Positions 26,701-37,332 of a DNA stretch of 64,000 nucleotides are shown one piece after another. This DNA comes from Yamagishiella unicocca. Taxonomy: Eukaryota; Chlorophyta; Chlorophyceae; Chlamydomonadales; Volvocaceae. The stretch is from the NCBI GenBank assembly GCA_003116995.1, contig BDSL01000053.1:248001-312000 (forward strand), given 5' to 3'. The position numbers were made by a program, and so were the translations under genes. How positions within the stretch are numbered: position 1 is the stretch's first letter; each line of letters starts with the position of its first letter. Under the pieces are notes generated by a model, which ran no database searches, was not told where the DNA came from, and saw nothing but the letters and a program-made list of their open reading frames with translations.

Positions 26701-29659
26701 CCAGCACCGTGGCCAGCCGGGCGGTGCCGACTGGGCGGGTGCCCGGCGGCGGTGCGGGCCCCGGGGGCCCGGGCGCACGTAACGGCCCCGGCAAGCCCGC
26801 CACACCGTTCACCGCCGCGATTCGGGAGCTGATGGGCTTGCCAGGTAACCGCACCGAGTTGACCTGTACGATCCGATGTCTGTTCGCTGCTGCCCTCCCC
26901 TGCAGCCCTCCCCGTCGCCATTCCTCGCCATCTCCGAACCCTTGTTACGTGGCCCCCTCACGTCTCTCGACATCACGGCCGGTCCGGTCCGCCGTGTACG
27001 ACTGTGGCTGCAGGCTCTGCCCCCCTGGAGCAGTCCCGCGCCGCCGCCGGCCAGCAGGTGGACGCGCGAGGCCAGTGGCCCTCCCGCCTGACTGACGAGG
27101 AGGACAAGCTGCTGGCGTCGCTGCAGCGGCTGGACTCGGACATGCTGCGGAGGGTGCGTGGGGGCGGGGGGGGGGGCGGCCGCAGCGCTACAGGGAGGGG
27201 CCTAGGGCCCGGTGGCGTCGAAAGGAAAACCCGTGTACGGAAGGAAAGACCCCGTTTGGAACATACGTCTGGACGTAGGGCCCGGGAGGGGGCTGTTTTC
27301 GCGATCTAGAAAGGCGTCAGCTTGCGGGTGGTGTTGGTTGGGGTGGGATGGGGTGGAGAGGAAACCAGCGAACCGGTGAATTGGTTACCGGTGCCTAGCG
27401 CGCACGTCATCTGGTACCCGTTCCTGATCGCACACCCTCACGCGCGTGCCGTTCTTGCGTTGCGTCACCCAAAGGGCCTTATGGCGGCGGGCATCCTCAA
27501 CGACCAGCAGCAACAGCCGCACGGCCCCGGCCAGAACGGCGGTGGCGCCGCCAAGGGCCCTGCGGCCAAGGGCACCCCGGCGGGGCCGGCGGCCAAGGGT
27601 GCAGCGGCGGCTGGGGCGAACAAGACCCGCGTTGGTGCCGCAGCCGCTGGTGGCGGCGGTAGGGGCGCAGGCGGCGGTGCCTCCCACCTGAACAACTCCA
27701 TGCAGCAGGACCAGCTGCGGGAGAGCCTGGACCGGCTGGACTTGCGGCTGGGGGCGCTAAGGAGGAAGATGGAGGGTAGGCGCGGGAGCATGTTTGGTGA
27801 TGGGGGCAGACACTGATGGGGGCAGACATTAATGAGGGCAGACACTGATGGGGGCAGACACTGAAGGGGGCAGACATTAATGAGGGCAGACGAAGCACTC
27901 GTGACACTAGCCGTCGGGGAACACGAAGTCCCATCGCCGCATTACCACGACCTGACATCCACGTAGCCACCTGGTTCGGTTTGTGTCCGTTGACACCCCA
28001 GCCTTCCGCCCCTGCGCCCGCTCCTTCGCAGACCGGGCCTGCACGCTGGGCATGCCCTCCGCCGCCGAACCGACGCCGAGCTCGGGACCGCCGCCGGCTG
28101 CCAAGCGCGACGCCACTCCCACCTCGGACGACCGCCGCGGCCCCCCCGGCACGCTCGCCAAGTCGCGCACCCCAACGCCAAACAAGGCCAAGGCCAATCG
28201 CGACCAGCGGCAGCAGCAGCTGAGTGCAGTGCAGGGGCCCACACCACAACCCGCGCGCGCCCCGGCAGCGTCGACGCCGCCCAAGCCCGCATCCGCGCCC
28301 GTCATGGGCACTCTGGGCGCTGGCGGCTCCGCAGCATTAGAATCGCAGATGCAGCAAATGCAGCAGCATCAGCAGCACCAGCAGCAATACAATCCCTCGG
28401 CAGTCGCCGGGGGCGCGGGCGGGATGGGGGGACAGCCCATGGGCATGCCCCCGCGCGCGCCCCCCGTCAAGGCGCCCGCCAGCGCCCCCACGGGCCCGGC
28501 GGCTGCCAACGCGGCTCTGCAACAGCAGCAGCAGCAAATGGTGGCAGGGACGCCGGGCATGCCGTACGGCATGTCGCCTGGGACGATGCCGTACGGCGCG
28601 ATGCCGAACGGCGGTGGTGGTATGTTTCCTCAACAGCAGCAGGGTAACGGATTTGCCCAGCAGGCGGCGGCGGGCGGCGTGCAGCAGCAGCCGCAGGTCG
28701 CGTATGTCGCCGCCATGATGCCCAACGGCCAGATGGCGTACGTCCCGCAGTACGTCAGCTCCGGCGGCTCCGGGGGGTTCTCTGGGTTCTTCCCTGGGCC
28801 GCAGGGGATGATGGTGGGCCAGCCGCAGCAGCAACAGATGATGCAGATGCAGCCCGGGTTGGTGTTTGCTGGGGTGGCTCAGCAACAGCAGCAGCAGCAG
28901 CCATACCCCCAGCAGGGCGGCGGCCCCGTCATGGCTTGGGGCGCTGGCCCCCAGGCGCCGCAGCACACCTCGCCCGGGACGCCGTACGGCGCGGCGTCGC
29001 CGCCGCAACAGCAGCAACAGCAGTACGGCAATGGCGGCGGCGGCGCCGGTGGCCCCAGGCTGTACTCTTTCGACAGGGGGAGCTCCGCAACGGGGAACTC
29101 TTCGGCGTACGGTGCCGTACAGGACATGACCGGCAATGGTGCAGGCGGAGGTGGAGGCGGTCACGTGTCCTCTGCCCAGCAGCAGAACCAGCAGCAGCAG
29201 CAGGCGATGCCCACGCTGCCGTACGCCATGGGCCCGCCGCCGAGCGGTCCCATGCCGCACTACCACAGCTCCGTCATGCGCAGCCGCAGCATCGGCAGCC
29301 GAGACGGCGAGGCGGTGGCGGCGGCGGCGGCCGCAGCGGGCCTGGGGCCCTCCTTTGTCGCCCATCACCAAAACCAGCAGCAGCAGGGCCAGAACCACGC
29401 CTACAACAGCCCGCACCAGCAACCGGTGTATGACCAGCAGCCGGCCGCGGCGCAGCAGGCCTGGGAATCGCACCCCCAGCAACCCCCCTCGCAGCCCCAT
29501 CCCGTTCAGATGCAGTCTTTCGGGCCCAATGGGAGCTCCAGGGGCGTGGGGGCAGCGGGCGGCTGGGGGCTCGGAGGTCCAGGGGGGGGCAGCAACGGCT
29601 CTGTGGGCGGGGACGCTGGCGTCATCAAGGCCGTCAACTTGGGGCTGCTGCTGTCCTAG
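17795..29659 (+). CDS. Giant Pro/Gln/Ala-rich protein with N-terminal charged coiled coil, unknown function
   Basis: Thirteen exons: 17795-17859, 17975-18023, 18205-18330, 18481-18600, 18860-19015, 19301-19385, about 19763 (or 19580)-25018, 25328-25503, 25670-25987, 26280-26844, 27014-27153, 27475-27775 and 28032-29659; about 2,990-3,055 residues. Residues 1-120 are a highly charged helix (EENERRRKKDEEEKRRK type), as in ciliary, centrosomal and microtubule-associated proteins. The 5.3-kb seventh exon is nearly all low complexity: poly-Gln, poly-Pro, an acidic block around 22970-23045, three VAQQQQ repeats near 23385, and three PLYDQQYQQQQ-type repeats at 24300-24390. A short ordered-looking helix (DLDDLMREINELSALRKAL) lies near 23955. 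More helical pieces occur in exons 9, 11 and 12. I do not recognise the family; CCDC66/CSPP1-like centrosomal proteins or a Gln-rich regulator are guesses. The acceptor of exon 7 is ambiguous because all frames are open there. Confidence 0.6.
26010..26112 (+). repeat. Telomere-like degenerate repeat inside an intron
   Basis: Intron 9 of the giant gene contains six TTAGGG motifs, several as TTTAGGG, spaced by about 15 bp in units resembling ATTAGGGTTTGGGGC. Chlamydomonad telomeres are TTTTAGGG, so this is similar to but not a clean interstitial telomere. A related array is at 33000-33120 in the duplicated copy. Confidence 0.7.
27798..27892 (+). repeat. Short tandem repeat in intron 12
   Basis: About six imperfect copies of GATGGGGGCAGACACT (15-17 bp) start some 20 bp after the donor at 27776 of the giant gene. 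Confidence 0.85.
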
Positions 29660-30450
29660 CCGCAGCACGCACATATTAGTATTTTGGCATGTCACATGGC
29701 TACATACTTCCGTTGGCATGCCGGAGCCAGGGCAAAAGGGGTTCTCTCTGAACGGATGAGCGCAACGAACCGAGTTATGGGTGCGACCACCGGTATTGGG
29801 AGGTCTGCTGCTGGCATACCAGTGCAGAGGGGGTGACCGGCGGGTTCGACTTTCGCGTTGGGTTGCGCGTCGGCCGCTGGACCAGGCCGCGGGCCGGACC
29901 GGGCCGTGTGGTCGGCGGATGGTAGGGGCGAGAGGGTTGCTGCCTCTTTGTGCGGGATTTCATTGTGGCTGCTGCACACAGCCCCTTGTACGATAGGGCC
30001 GCCGCCAGCAGCAGCGGTGCCCCGCCCGTGCTGTCTTGCTGACGGGCGACATTAGCTCCAGGGGCGGGTGGGTAAGACGCCCGATTATGGGATCCCGCGC
30101 ATGCTAGGACGTCGCTGCGGGTCTAGGAAGGTTTAGGTTTGACAGCGTGGGGGGTTGCGAGGAAAACCCGTGTACAAACGAGAAGCTTGGGGGAGGAGGA
30201 ATCTTGGCTGTACACTCGCGCCCGCCCGTCACCCAGTTGTTTTTGCTGCAATCGTAAATACGGTACTGCATGAAGAGCCGTTGCTGTGGACGTGGCCAAG
30301 TGGCCGCGTGTGTGTCGCGCTGCTGCTGCTGCGGGGTGGGGTAGGTGGGGAGAGTACCAGTGCCGCACTGTGAATCCGCCTGCGAGCCTGGCTGGGGAAG
30401 CTAACGTTTGCTTAGAAGGATGCCGCAATTCAGCGTCCCAATCTGCCTGA

Positions 30451-30455
30451 TGTAA
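30451..30455 (+). terminator. TGTAA polyadenylation signal of the giant gene
   Basis: TGTAA lies about 790 nt after the stop at 29659 and is preserved in the duplicate at 34786-34790. Confidence 0.5.
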
Positions 30456-30540
30456 CGGGATGTGAGCTCGACCGTGAACAAATTTGTTCGCAGCAACATG
30501 GCCATCACACGTAACAAGTACTATATTTATTACATTTATT

Positions 30541-30545
30541 TTACA
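30541..30545 (-). terminator. TGTAA polyadenylation signal of the unit A F-box/LRR-like gene
   Basis: The minus strand reads TGTAA some 65 nt after the stop at 30609; a second one lies at 30530-30534. Both are lost in unit B, where this 28-bp AT-rich stretch is replaced by 535 bp. Confidence 0.45.
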
Positions 30546-30608
30546 CGGACAGCGGTCCAGCTCCCTGCCGTCGTCGTCGTCGTCATAAACCGCATTCGTG
30601 GACTAGAC

Positions 30609-32590
30609 CTACATCCTGGGGTAGCCCCCAGCCCCCAAGGCTATCCAGCCGTCCAGGCGCTGCTGCCACGATAACGCCTGCAGGCCACGTGACGCCGCCT
30701 CCAGTGCGCCGCTGCTGGCCGCCGCACACACCCACGTCCGGCCGTGGTGCTTCTCCAGGCGCGTCAGGAAGGGCGCGACCGCCAACACGGCCATCAGCTC
30801 CTGCTCATAGCCCCTGGCGGTACGGCAGACCACCGCACACCATCCTCCGGGCCGCACCTTGTCGAATATGCCCCGCAGCACCTCCATGCACGCCCTCGGT
30901 CCTGGCGTGTGGCTTTGCTTGGTGCTGTCGTTGCCCCGGTGCCACCAATCAATCGTGCCCACAGGCGCCTCTTCCAGGCTCACCATCGCGGTGATAGCCT
31001 GCAGCCGGGGCCAGTCCTTCAGGGCGCACTGCAGGCTGAGCATGGAGCCGATGTAACCTGAGACCCCCAGCTGCTGCGGCAGCCGGCCCGAGGACCCTCC
31101 CAGCTGTGCGCCCAGCAGGGTAATGAGCTTCATCAGGCTGCTGAAGTCGTTGCTGCCGTGGGCGTGCAGCAGCAGCCGGGTCGCCGGCGCGATGCTGCGC
31201 AGGAAGAGCAGCAGCGTGGTGGATGCCTTGAAGCCCGCCAGGGTGGCGTGCACCTGCAGAGTGTGCTTGGACGCAAAAGACTCCAGGAAGGACATCGCTG
31301 AGACCGTGCTGGCAGGTTTGGGCAGCACGTCGGGCGGGAAGCTGAGCTCGTCCACGGTGACACGGCGCACGTGGGCCACCTCCTCAAAGTACTGGACGAG
31401 CTGCGCCAAACACGTGGGCGAGGGCACCTTGCCCAGCGCCAGCACACCGTCCTGCAACCCCAGCTCCACCGTGCCGCTGTAGCATTCCCGGTGGACTAAG
31501 CGCACCAAATCCAGTAGTACCTCGGCAGTCAAAGGCTGACGACTGGACCCGCTGTGGACTTCCGGCAGCCCTAATTTGTCACATGTCAGGCGAAGCACCT
31601 GTAAGCCAGGGGGAAGGCTGATGGGCAGGCTGGTCGGTTTCTCGTGTGTGAATGGGAAAGTCATTAGGTGCGAGAAGCGGCTGACCCCCGGGATTGTTAG
31701 CACGGCCAGGTTGGTCAGGTGCTGCAGGCCACAGGGTGGCTCGGAGTCACGGCCGAGGCGCACCAGGCTCACACCGCTGGGGCCCAGCCCCGCAGCCACG
31801 TCCGGCGTGGAGTCGAAGTCGGGGCCGGAGCTGAGGTCGAGCCGCGTCAGGCCTTGTAGCTGTACGATGCCAGTGTTGTCGTACATGGCAGCCGGCAGGG
31901 TCAGCCGAAGCAGCCGGGCCGCCTGCGCCAGCGCGGTGTAGACCTCTGTGGCCTGGCCAAGTGGCATTGTCAACTTGCCGTCCAGACACAGATGCTCCAT
32001 GTTTGGCAGCAAGCCGACAAGGGCGCTGATGCGTTTGGGGGACAGGAACAACGGGCTGCGGTGGCAATCGCTGCTGCTCCTGCTGCGGGTGTTCGCGCTG
32101 TCTTCATCGTCCTGCAGTCACTGCCCTCGTCCTCGTCACGGTCACCGCTGATAAAGAAACCCTCCTCGTATTCGAGCACCAGAGCGGTCAGACGAAAGGA
32201 CTGGATGCTGGTCAGCTGTCCAGCCTCAACTGCAACCCAGAATACGTGCCAGAAAGCATTGGAGCGGCTGCCGGGCGAAATCCAAGCTGTTACGGTGAGG
32301 CTGCTGCATCGAGGCCAGATAAGTCGCAGCCGCTCCAGAGCAGCTGCCAGCTTGCGCTGACAGGCCCATTCCGAGGCGTTTTCCATGTCGTAAGAAATCC
32401 TTGCCGAACTCACGTGTGCGTCCACCATTTGCCGCGAGCGACGATTGACTTGACGTAGGATTGACTTGCATTTATGGGGCAAGCCGCTGAGGAAACCCGC
32501 CTGAGCCCGGTCATCGGTCTGGCTGACGGCATCCAAAAGGTCTCGCGCGCTGTCGGTGGGTTGTCCACAGTCGCTATCGCTGGATCTCAT
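30609..32590 (-). pseudogene. F-box/LRR-like protein, copy A, frameshifted
   Basis: ATG at 32590 opens a frame matching the N-terminus of copy B (RDLLDAVSQTDDRAQA, then RQMVDAHV: the F-box-like pattern of many algal LRR proteins). This frame runs on to 31970 out of register, while the LRR body (FLSPKRISALVGLLPN onward, to the stop at 30609) is in another frame that opens at 32117. A one-base indel between about 32117 and 32090 accounts for the break; no GT..AG intron of credible size restores it. Leu-rich segments such as LQGLTRLDLSS and LTNLAVLTIPG indicate an RNI-like fold, as in SCF substrate receptors. A sequencing error is possible, so the pseudogene status needs confirmation. Its codon use and Leu periodicity are otherwise well preserved. 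Confidence 0.7.
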
Positions 32591-32896
32591 CGCAGGAGAT
32601 TAGCTCCACGGCTATGGATGATGCTACACACGAACGCTAGGCTTCCCCATCCCAAGGATGTAGAGGACGCTATAACAGCTGAAACAAAGCGGGTGGAGCA
32701 TCAAAACATGCATGGTCAGATAAGTAACAACGCGGGGATGCCTAAAGCAAAGCAATCACATTATCGAGGGCTGCGCTCGGCCCCCAGATGAGGATCCGTT
32801 AAGTAACCTAGTCGAACGAGTCAACAACCTTGGACATCATTGCTGACTTGTTGGAGAGTAATGTAATGAGGGGAATGCTGGTGCATCAGGGTTTGT

Positions 32897-34030
32897 GCGG
32901 GGCGCAGCGGCGGCAGCCGCATGACGTGGAGGGCGACTTGAACACGCCGGGGTCTGAGGCCAGCAGCTGGGGCGCACTGGTGCGGACGATAAGGGTTGGA
33001 GGCATTAGGGTTGGAGTCTTTTTAGGGTTTGGCCTTTGGCGCTTTAGGGTTTGGGGCATTAGGGTTTGGGGCATTAGGGTTGGGGCCTTTAGGGTTCGGG
33101 GCTTTAGGGTTTGGGGCTTGCGGATGAGGATACTGGTGCCATTCCGCGGATGGAGCCTGGGAGGGAAGATGCGGTCCGGAGCGAGGATGTGGATAGGCGC
33201 TCGACTACCCAGCCACCCACTAACAACGAAAACCAACGAAACCCACCAACCTGCTCATCTTGCTGCCCCTGCCTGCTCCCTCTCCCCCATGGCCTCCAGG
33301 ACCCTCCCGCGCTGGCCCCCAGGCGCCGCAGCACACTTCGCCCGGGACGCCGTACGGCGCGGCGTCGCCGCAGCAACAGCAGCAGCCACAGCAGTACGGC
33401 AATGGCGGCGGCGGCGCCGGTGGCCCCAGGCTGTACTCCTTCGACAGGGGGAGCTCCGCAACGGGCAACTCTTTGGCGTACGGTGCCGTACAGGACGTGA
33501 CCGGCAATGGTGCAGGGCGGCCACGTGTCCGCTGCCCAGCAGCAGAACCAGCAGCAGCAGCAGGCGATGCCCACTCTGCCGTACGCCATGGGCCCGCCGC
33601 CGAGCGGTCCCATGCCGCACTACCACAGCTCCGTCATGCGCAGCCGCAGCATCGGCAGCCGAGACGGCGAGGCGGTGGCGGCGGCGGCGGCGGCGGCCGC
33701 GGCGGGCCTGGGCCCCTCCTTTGTCGCCCATCACCAAAACCAGCAGCAGCAGCAGCAGGGCCAGAGCCACACCTACAACAGCCCGCACCAGCAACCGGTG
33801 TACGACCAGCAGCCGGCCGCGGCGCAGCAGGCCTGGGAGTCGCACCCCCAGCAACCCCCCTCGCAGCCCCATCCCGTTCAAATGCAGTCGTTCGGGCCCA
33901 ATGGGAGCTCCAGGGCCGTGGGGGCAGCGGGCGGCTGAGGGCTCGGAGGTCCAGGGGGGGCCGGCAACGGCTCTGTGGGCGGGGACGCTGGCGTCATCAA
34001 AGCCGTCAACTTGGGGCTGCTGCTGTCCTA
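32897..34030 (+). pseudogene. Truncated, internally deleted copy of the giant Gln-rich gene
   Basis: It contains the end of exon 9 (donor at about 32989), the telomere-like intron, and a fusion of the first bases of exon 10 directly to the middle of exon 13 (junction about 33310). The 5' exons are absent and there is no plausible start. An 11-bp loss near 33514 shifts the frame relative to the parent (29140-29160), and a TGG to TGA change at 33936-33938 creates a stop not present near 29565. The 3' UTR with its TGTAA is retained. Poly-Gln and poly-Ala tracts differ in length from the parent, as expected for slippage. Confidence 0.9.
33000..33120 (+). repeat. Telomere-like repeat, duplicated copy
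   Basis: About seven TTAGGG motifs in ATTAGGGTTTGGGGC-type units correspond to 26010-26112, with copy-number and spacing differences. Confidence 0.7.
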
Positions 34031-34785
34031 GCCCAACACGCACATATTAGTATTTTGGCATGTCACATGGCTACATACTTACGTTGACATGCCGGAGCCA
34101 GAGCAAAAGGGGTTCTCTCCGAATGGATGAGCGCAACGAACCGAGTTATGGGTGCGACTACCGGTATTGGGAGGTCTGCTGCTGGCATACCAGTGCAGGG
34201 GGGGTGACCGGGGGGGATCGACTTTCGCGTTGGGTTGCGCGTCGGCCGCTGGACCAGGCCGCGGGCCGGACCGGGCCGTGTGGTCGGCGGATGGTAGGGG
34301 CGAGAGGGTTGCTGCCTCTTTGTGCGGGATTTCATTGTGGCTGCTGCACACAGCCCCTTGTACGATAGGGCCGCCGCCAGCAGCAGCGGTGCCCCGCCCG
34401 TGCTGTCTTGCTGACGGGCGACATTAGCTCCAGGGCCGGGTGAGTAAGGCGCCCGATTATGGGATCCCGCGCATGCTAGGACGTCGCTGCGGGTCGCGGA
34501 GGGTCTGGGTTTGGAAGCTTGGAGGGTTGCGAGGAAAACCCGTGTACGAAAGAGAAGCTTGGGGGAGGAGGAATCTTGGCTGTACACTCGCGCCCGCCCG
34601 TCACTCAGCTGTTTTGCTGCAATCGTAAATACGGTACTGCGTGAAGAGCCGTTGCTTTGGACGTGGCCAAGTGGGGTAGGTGTGGAGAGTACCAGTGCCG
34701 CACTGTGAATCCGCCTGCGAGCCTGGCTGGGGAAGCTAACATTTGTTTAGAAGGATGCCGCACTTCAGCGTCCCAATCTGCCTGA

Positions 34786-34790
34786 TGTAA
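34786..34790 (+). terminator. TGTAA retained in the pseudogene 3' region
   Basis: This is the counterpart of 30451-30455. It sits about 760 nt after the end of the parental reading frame equivalent (34030). Confidence 0.4.
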
Positions 34791-34854
34791 CGGGCTATGA
34801 GCTCGACCGTGAGCTAATTTGCTCGCAGCAACATGGCCATCACACGTAACAAGT

Positions 34855-35389
34855 TCGCAGCAACATCATCATCACACGGGTGCCGACAATGTCTGGAAGT
34901 TCCTACACAGGTATGGTGCCTCCTGACACCCCAAGCAGTATAGGCGAAAATGCCACCTGCGCACTTTCAACCCTTTCACTCTGACCCACGCACCCAGCCC
35001 AAACGCGTGACTTCGTGAAACGGAAACCCAGCCCAAACACGCAAAATAGCCCTCGTTCAATTTTCCTATCCATACACAGCAACACAGGCCTTCATGCCTT
35101 CATCCCATATCATGCCTTCATCCCATAACAACGAACGGGTGCTGGCTGCTGCTCTGTATGCCTACGGCCTGTCAACTTGGTGTTCTGGTGGTTTGCCTTT
35201 GTTTCGGTGCATGTCGGTATTTGTTTCCTCCGTCTTGTTCAGTGTCAGGCGATGCGCCCGATGGTTCTACCTATTGGTCTGGAACCCACTGTAATCGTTA
35301 CAACAACGAACCAAAAATCAACAACAACGACCAACCCGCTTCCAGAAGCATTTGCTGCGCTGCAGCTAGGGTGCCCATCCAATACATCT
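34855..35389. other. 535-bp segment unique to unit B
   Basis: It replaces 28 bp of unit A (30520-30547). The left edge repeats nearby sequence (CGCAGCAACAT occurs just before and at the start), and 35090-35130 holds two to three copies of ATGCCTTCATCCCAT. No terminal inverted repeats, target-site duplication or transposase was seen. It may equally be ancestral sequence deleted from unit A. Confidence 0.6.
35298..35302 (-). terminator. Candidate TGTAA for the unit B F-box/LRR-like gene
   Basis: The minus strand reads TGTAA 126 nt after the stop at 35428, inside the unit-B-only segment. Confidence 0.4.
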
Positions 35390-35427
35390 GACAGCGGTCC
35401 AGCTCCCTGCCGTCGTTGTCGTCGTCG

Positions 35428-37332
35428 TCATAAACCGCATTCGTGGACTAGACCTACACCCTGGGGTAGCCCCCAGCCCCCAAGGCTATCCAGCCGTCCA
35501 GGGCGCTGCTGCCACGATAACGCCTGCAGGCCACGTGACGCCGCCTCCAGTGCGCCGCTGCTGGCCGCCGCACACACCCACGTCCGGCCGTGGTGCTTCT
35601 CCAGCCGCGTCAGGAAGGGCGCGACCGCCAACTCTTCCATCATGTCCTGCTCATAGTACCCGACGGCCTCCTGCTCCTCATAGTGCCCGATAGCACAGCT
35701 GGGCACCGCACACCATCCTCCCGGCCGCACCTTGTCGAATATGACCCGCAGTACCTTCGCGTACCTTTCTAACCTGTCAAAGTACAGCTCGTCCAGGCTC
35801 GGCGGCGCCTTTTCCAGGCTCACCATCGCGGTGATAGCCTGCAGCCGGGGCCAGTCCTTCAGGGCGCACCGCAGGCCATGCACGGAGTAGCCGATGCGAC
35901 CTGAGACCACCAGCTGCTGCGGCAGCCGGCCCGAGGACCCGCCCAGCTCTGCACCCAGCTTGTCAATAAGCACCTCCAGCAGGGTGCGGCCGTTACAGCT
36001 GCCGTGGGCGTGCAGCAGCAGCCGGGTCGCCGGCGCGACGCTGCGCAGGAAGAGCAGCAGCGTGTCGGAGGCCTCGCCCGCGAGGGCGGTGTACACCTGC
36101 AGCGTGTGCTTGGACGCAAAAGACTCCAGGAAGGATATCTGTGAGGACGTGGTCAGCACGTCGCGCGGGAAGCTGAGCTCGTCCACGGTGACACGGCGCA
36201 CGTGGGCCACCTCCTCAAAGTACTGGACGAGCTGCGCCAAACACGTGGGCGAGGGCACCTTGCCCAGCGCCAGCACACCGTCCTGCAACCCCAGCTCCAA
36301 CTTGCCGCCGTACGCCGGCACATAGGCCGCACCAACGGGGGCGTGCAAGACCCCTCCTGGCGGCACGTTCCCGTAGATACATGTCAGGCAAAGCACCTGT
36401 AGGCCAGGGGGCAGGCTGGTGGGCAGGCTGGCCAAGTTGTGGTAGGGCGGGAAGAGGCTGACCCCCGGGATTGTTAGCACGGCCAGGTTGGGCAGGTGCA
36501 GCAGGCCACAGGGTGGCTCGGAGTCACGGCCGAGGCACACCAGGCTCACACCGCTTGGCCCCAGCCCCGCAGCCAAGTGTGGCATGGAGGCGCCGGAGCT
36601 TAGGTTGAGCTGTTTAAGGCCTTGTAGCTGTGAGCTGAGGTCGAGCTGCGTCAGGCCTTGTAGCTGTACGATGCCAACGCTGTTGTACATGGCAGCCGGC
36701 AGGGTCAGCCGCCGCAGCCGGGCCACCTGCGCCAGTTCGGTGTAGACCTCTGTGCCCTGGCTACGTGGCGCTGACCAATCGCCGATCAGATGCAGGTGCT
36801 CCACGTTTGGCAGCAGGCCGACAAGCACGCTGATGCGGCCTTTGGGGGACAGGTATAGCGAGTCCTCATCACCGTCAATGCTCGGGTCGTAATCTTCGTC
36901 GTCGCGTGTGTAGGGGGCGCATCTGCTGTAATCCCAAATGGCCAAAAAAAGGCAGGACTTGATGCTGGTCAGCTGTCCAGCCTTAACCGCGACCCGGAAC
37001 GGGTACCAAAAATCAGTCGAGCTGGTGCTGGGCGAAACAAGAGCTGTTAGGGCGAGGCTGCTGCATCGAGGCCAGAGAATTTGCAGGCGCTCAAGAGCAG
37101 CTTGCAGCTCGCGCTGCCAGGCATATTCCCATGTGTTGCAATAAAAGCTTGCCGACCTCACGTGTGCGTCAACCATTTGCCGCATGCGATGATTGACTTC
37201 ACGTAGGACGCGCTTGTCGGGAATGCCGCTGAGGAAAACCGCCTGAGCCCGGTCATCGGTCTGGCTGACGGCATCCAAAAGATCTCGCGTGCTGCCGGTG
37301 GGTTGCGCACAGGGGCTGTCGCTAGTGCTCAT
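35428..37332 (-). CDS. F-box/LRR-like (RNI-fold) protein, copy B
   Basis: A single uninterrupted ORF of 634 codons starts at ATG 37332. Residues 15-55 have an F-box-like pattern (RDLLDAVSQTDDRAQA, then EVNHRMRQMVDAHV). Most of the rest is Leu-rich with RNI/LRR-like strands (LPNVEHLHLIG, LQGLTQLDLSS, LPNLAVLTIPG, LPPGLQVLCLT), interrupted by an acidic insert (DDEDYDPSIDGDED). In known families such proteins select targets for SCF ubiquitin ligases; this role is inferred, and the F-box match is weak. An extra G in the run at 35501-35503 relative to unit A (30655) shifts the frame for the last 25 or so residues, so the C-terminus differs from copy A although no premature stop results. Lack of introns is unusual beside its neighbours and could point to an origin by retroposition. 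Confidence 0.65.
   Translation of the reverse strand: MSTSDSPCAQPTGSTRDLLDAVSQTDDRAQAVFLSGIPDKRVLREVNHRMRQMVDAHVRSASFYCNTWEYAWQRELQAALERLQILWPRCSSLALTALVSPSTSSTDFWYPFRVAVKAGQLTSIKSCLFLAIWDYSRCAPYTRDDEDYDPSIDGDEDSLYLSPKGRISVLVGLLPNVEHLHLIGDWSAPRSQGTEVYTELAQVARLRRLTLPAAMYNSVGIVQLQGLTQLDLSSQLQGLKQLNLSSGASMPHLAAGLGPSGVSLVCLGRDSEPPCGLLHLPNLAVLTIPGVSLFPPYHNLASLPTSLPPGLQVLCLTCIYGNVPPGGVLHAPVGAAYVPAYGGKLELGLQDGVLALGKVPSPTCLAQLVQYFEEVAHVRRVTVDELSFPRDVLTTSSQISFLESFASKHTLQVYTALAGEASDTLLLFLRSVAPATRLLLHAHGSCNGRTLLEVLIDKLGAELGGSSGRLPQQLVVSGRIGYSVHGLRCALKDWPRLQAITAMVSLEKAPPSLDELYFDRLERYAKVLRVIFDKVRPGGWCAVPSCAIGHYEEQEAVGYYEQDMMEELAVAPFLTRLEKHHGRTWVCAAASSGALEAASRGLQALSWQQRPGRLDSLGGWGLPQGVGLVHECGL

Larger units (their letters stand above)
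29660..30608. other. 3' UTR/intergenic between convergent genes, unit A
   Basis: This is the probable 3' UTR of the giant gene up to the TGTAA at 30451, followed by the 3' UTR of the antisense F-box/LRR-like gene. No other coding signal was seen. It is duplicated at 34031-35427. Confidence 0.55.
28941..32890. repeat. Segmental duplication, unit A (right part)
   Basis: This segment is copied at 33311-37645. It contains the 3' end and 3' UTR of the giant gene and the whole antisense F-box/LRR-like gene. The copy also includes material matching about 25904-26290, so the original duplicated block probably ran from about 25.9 to 32.9 kb. Identity by eye is high over most of the length, with scattered substitutions and small indels. 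Confidence 0.9.

Noticed and set aside
28337..29719. Minus-strand 460-codon ORF opposite the last exon of the giant gene
   Set aside because: It is a His/Leu/Arg-rich shadow of CAG and GCC codons, and its counterpart in the pseudogene copy has no better conservation.
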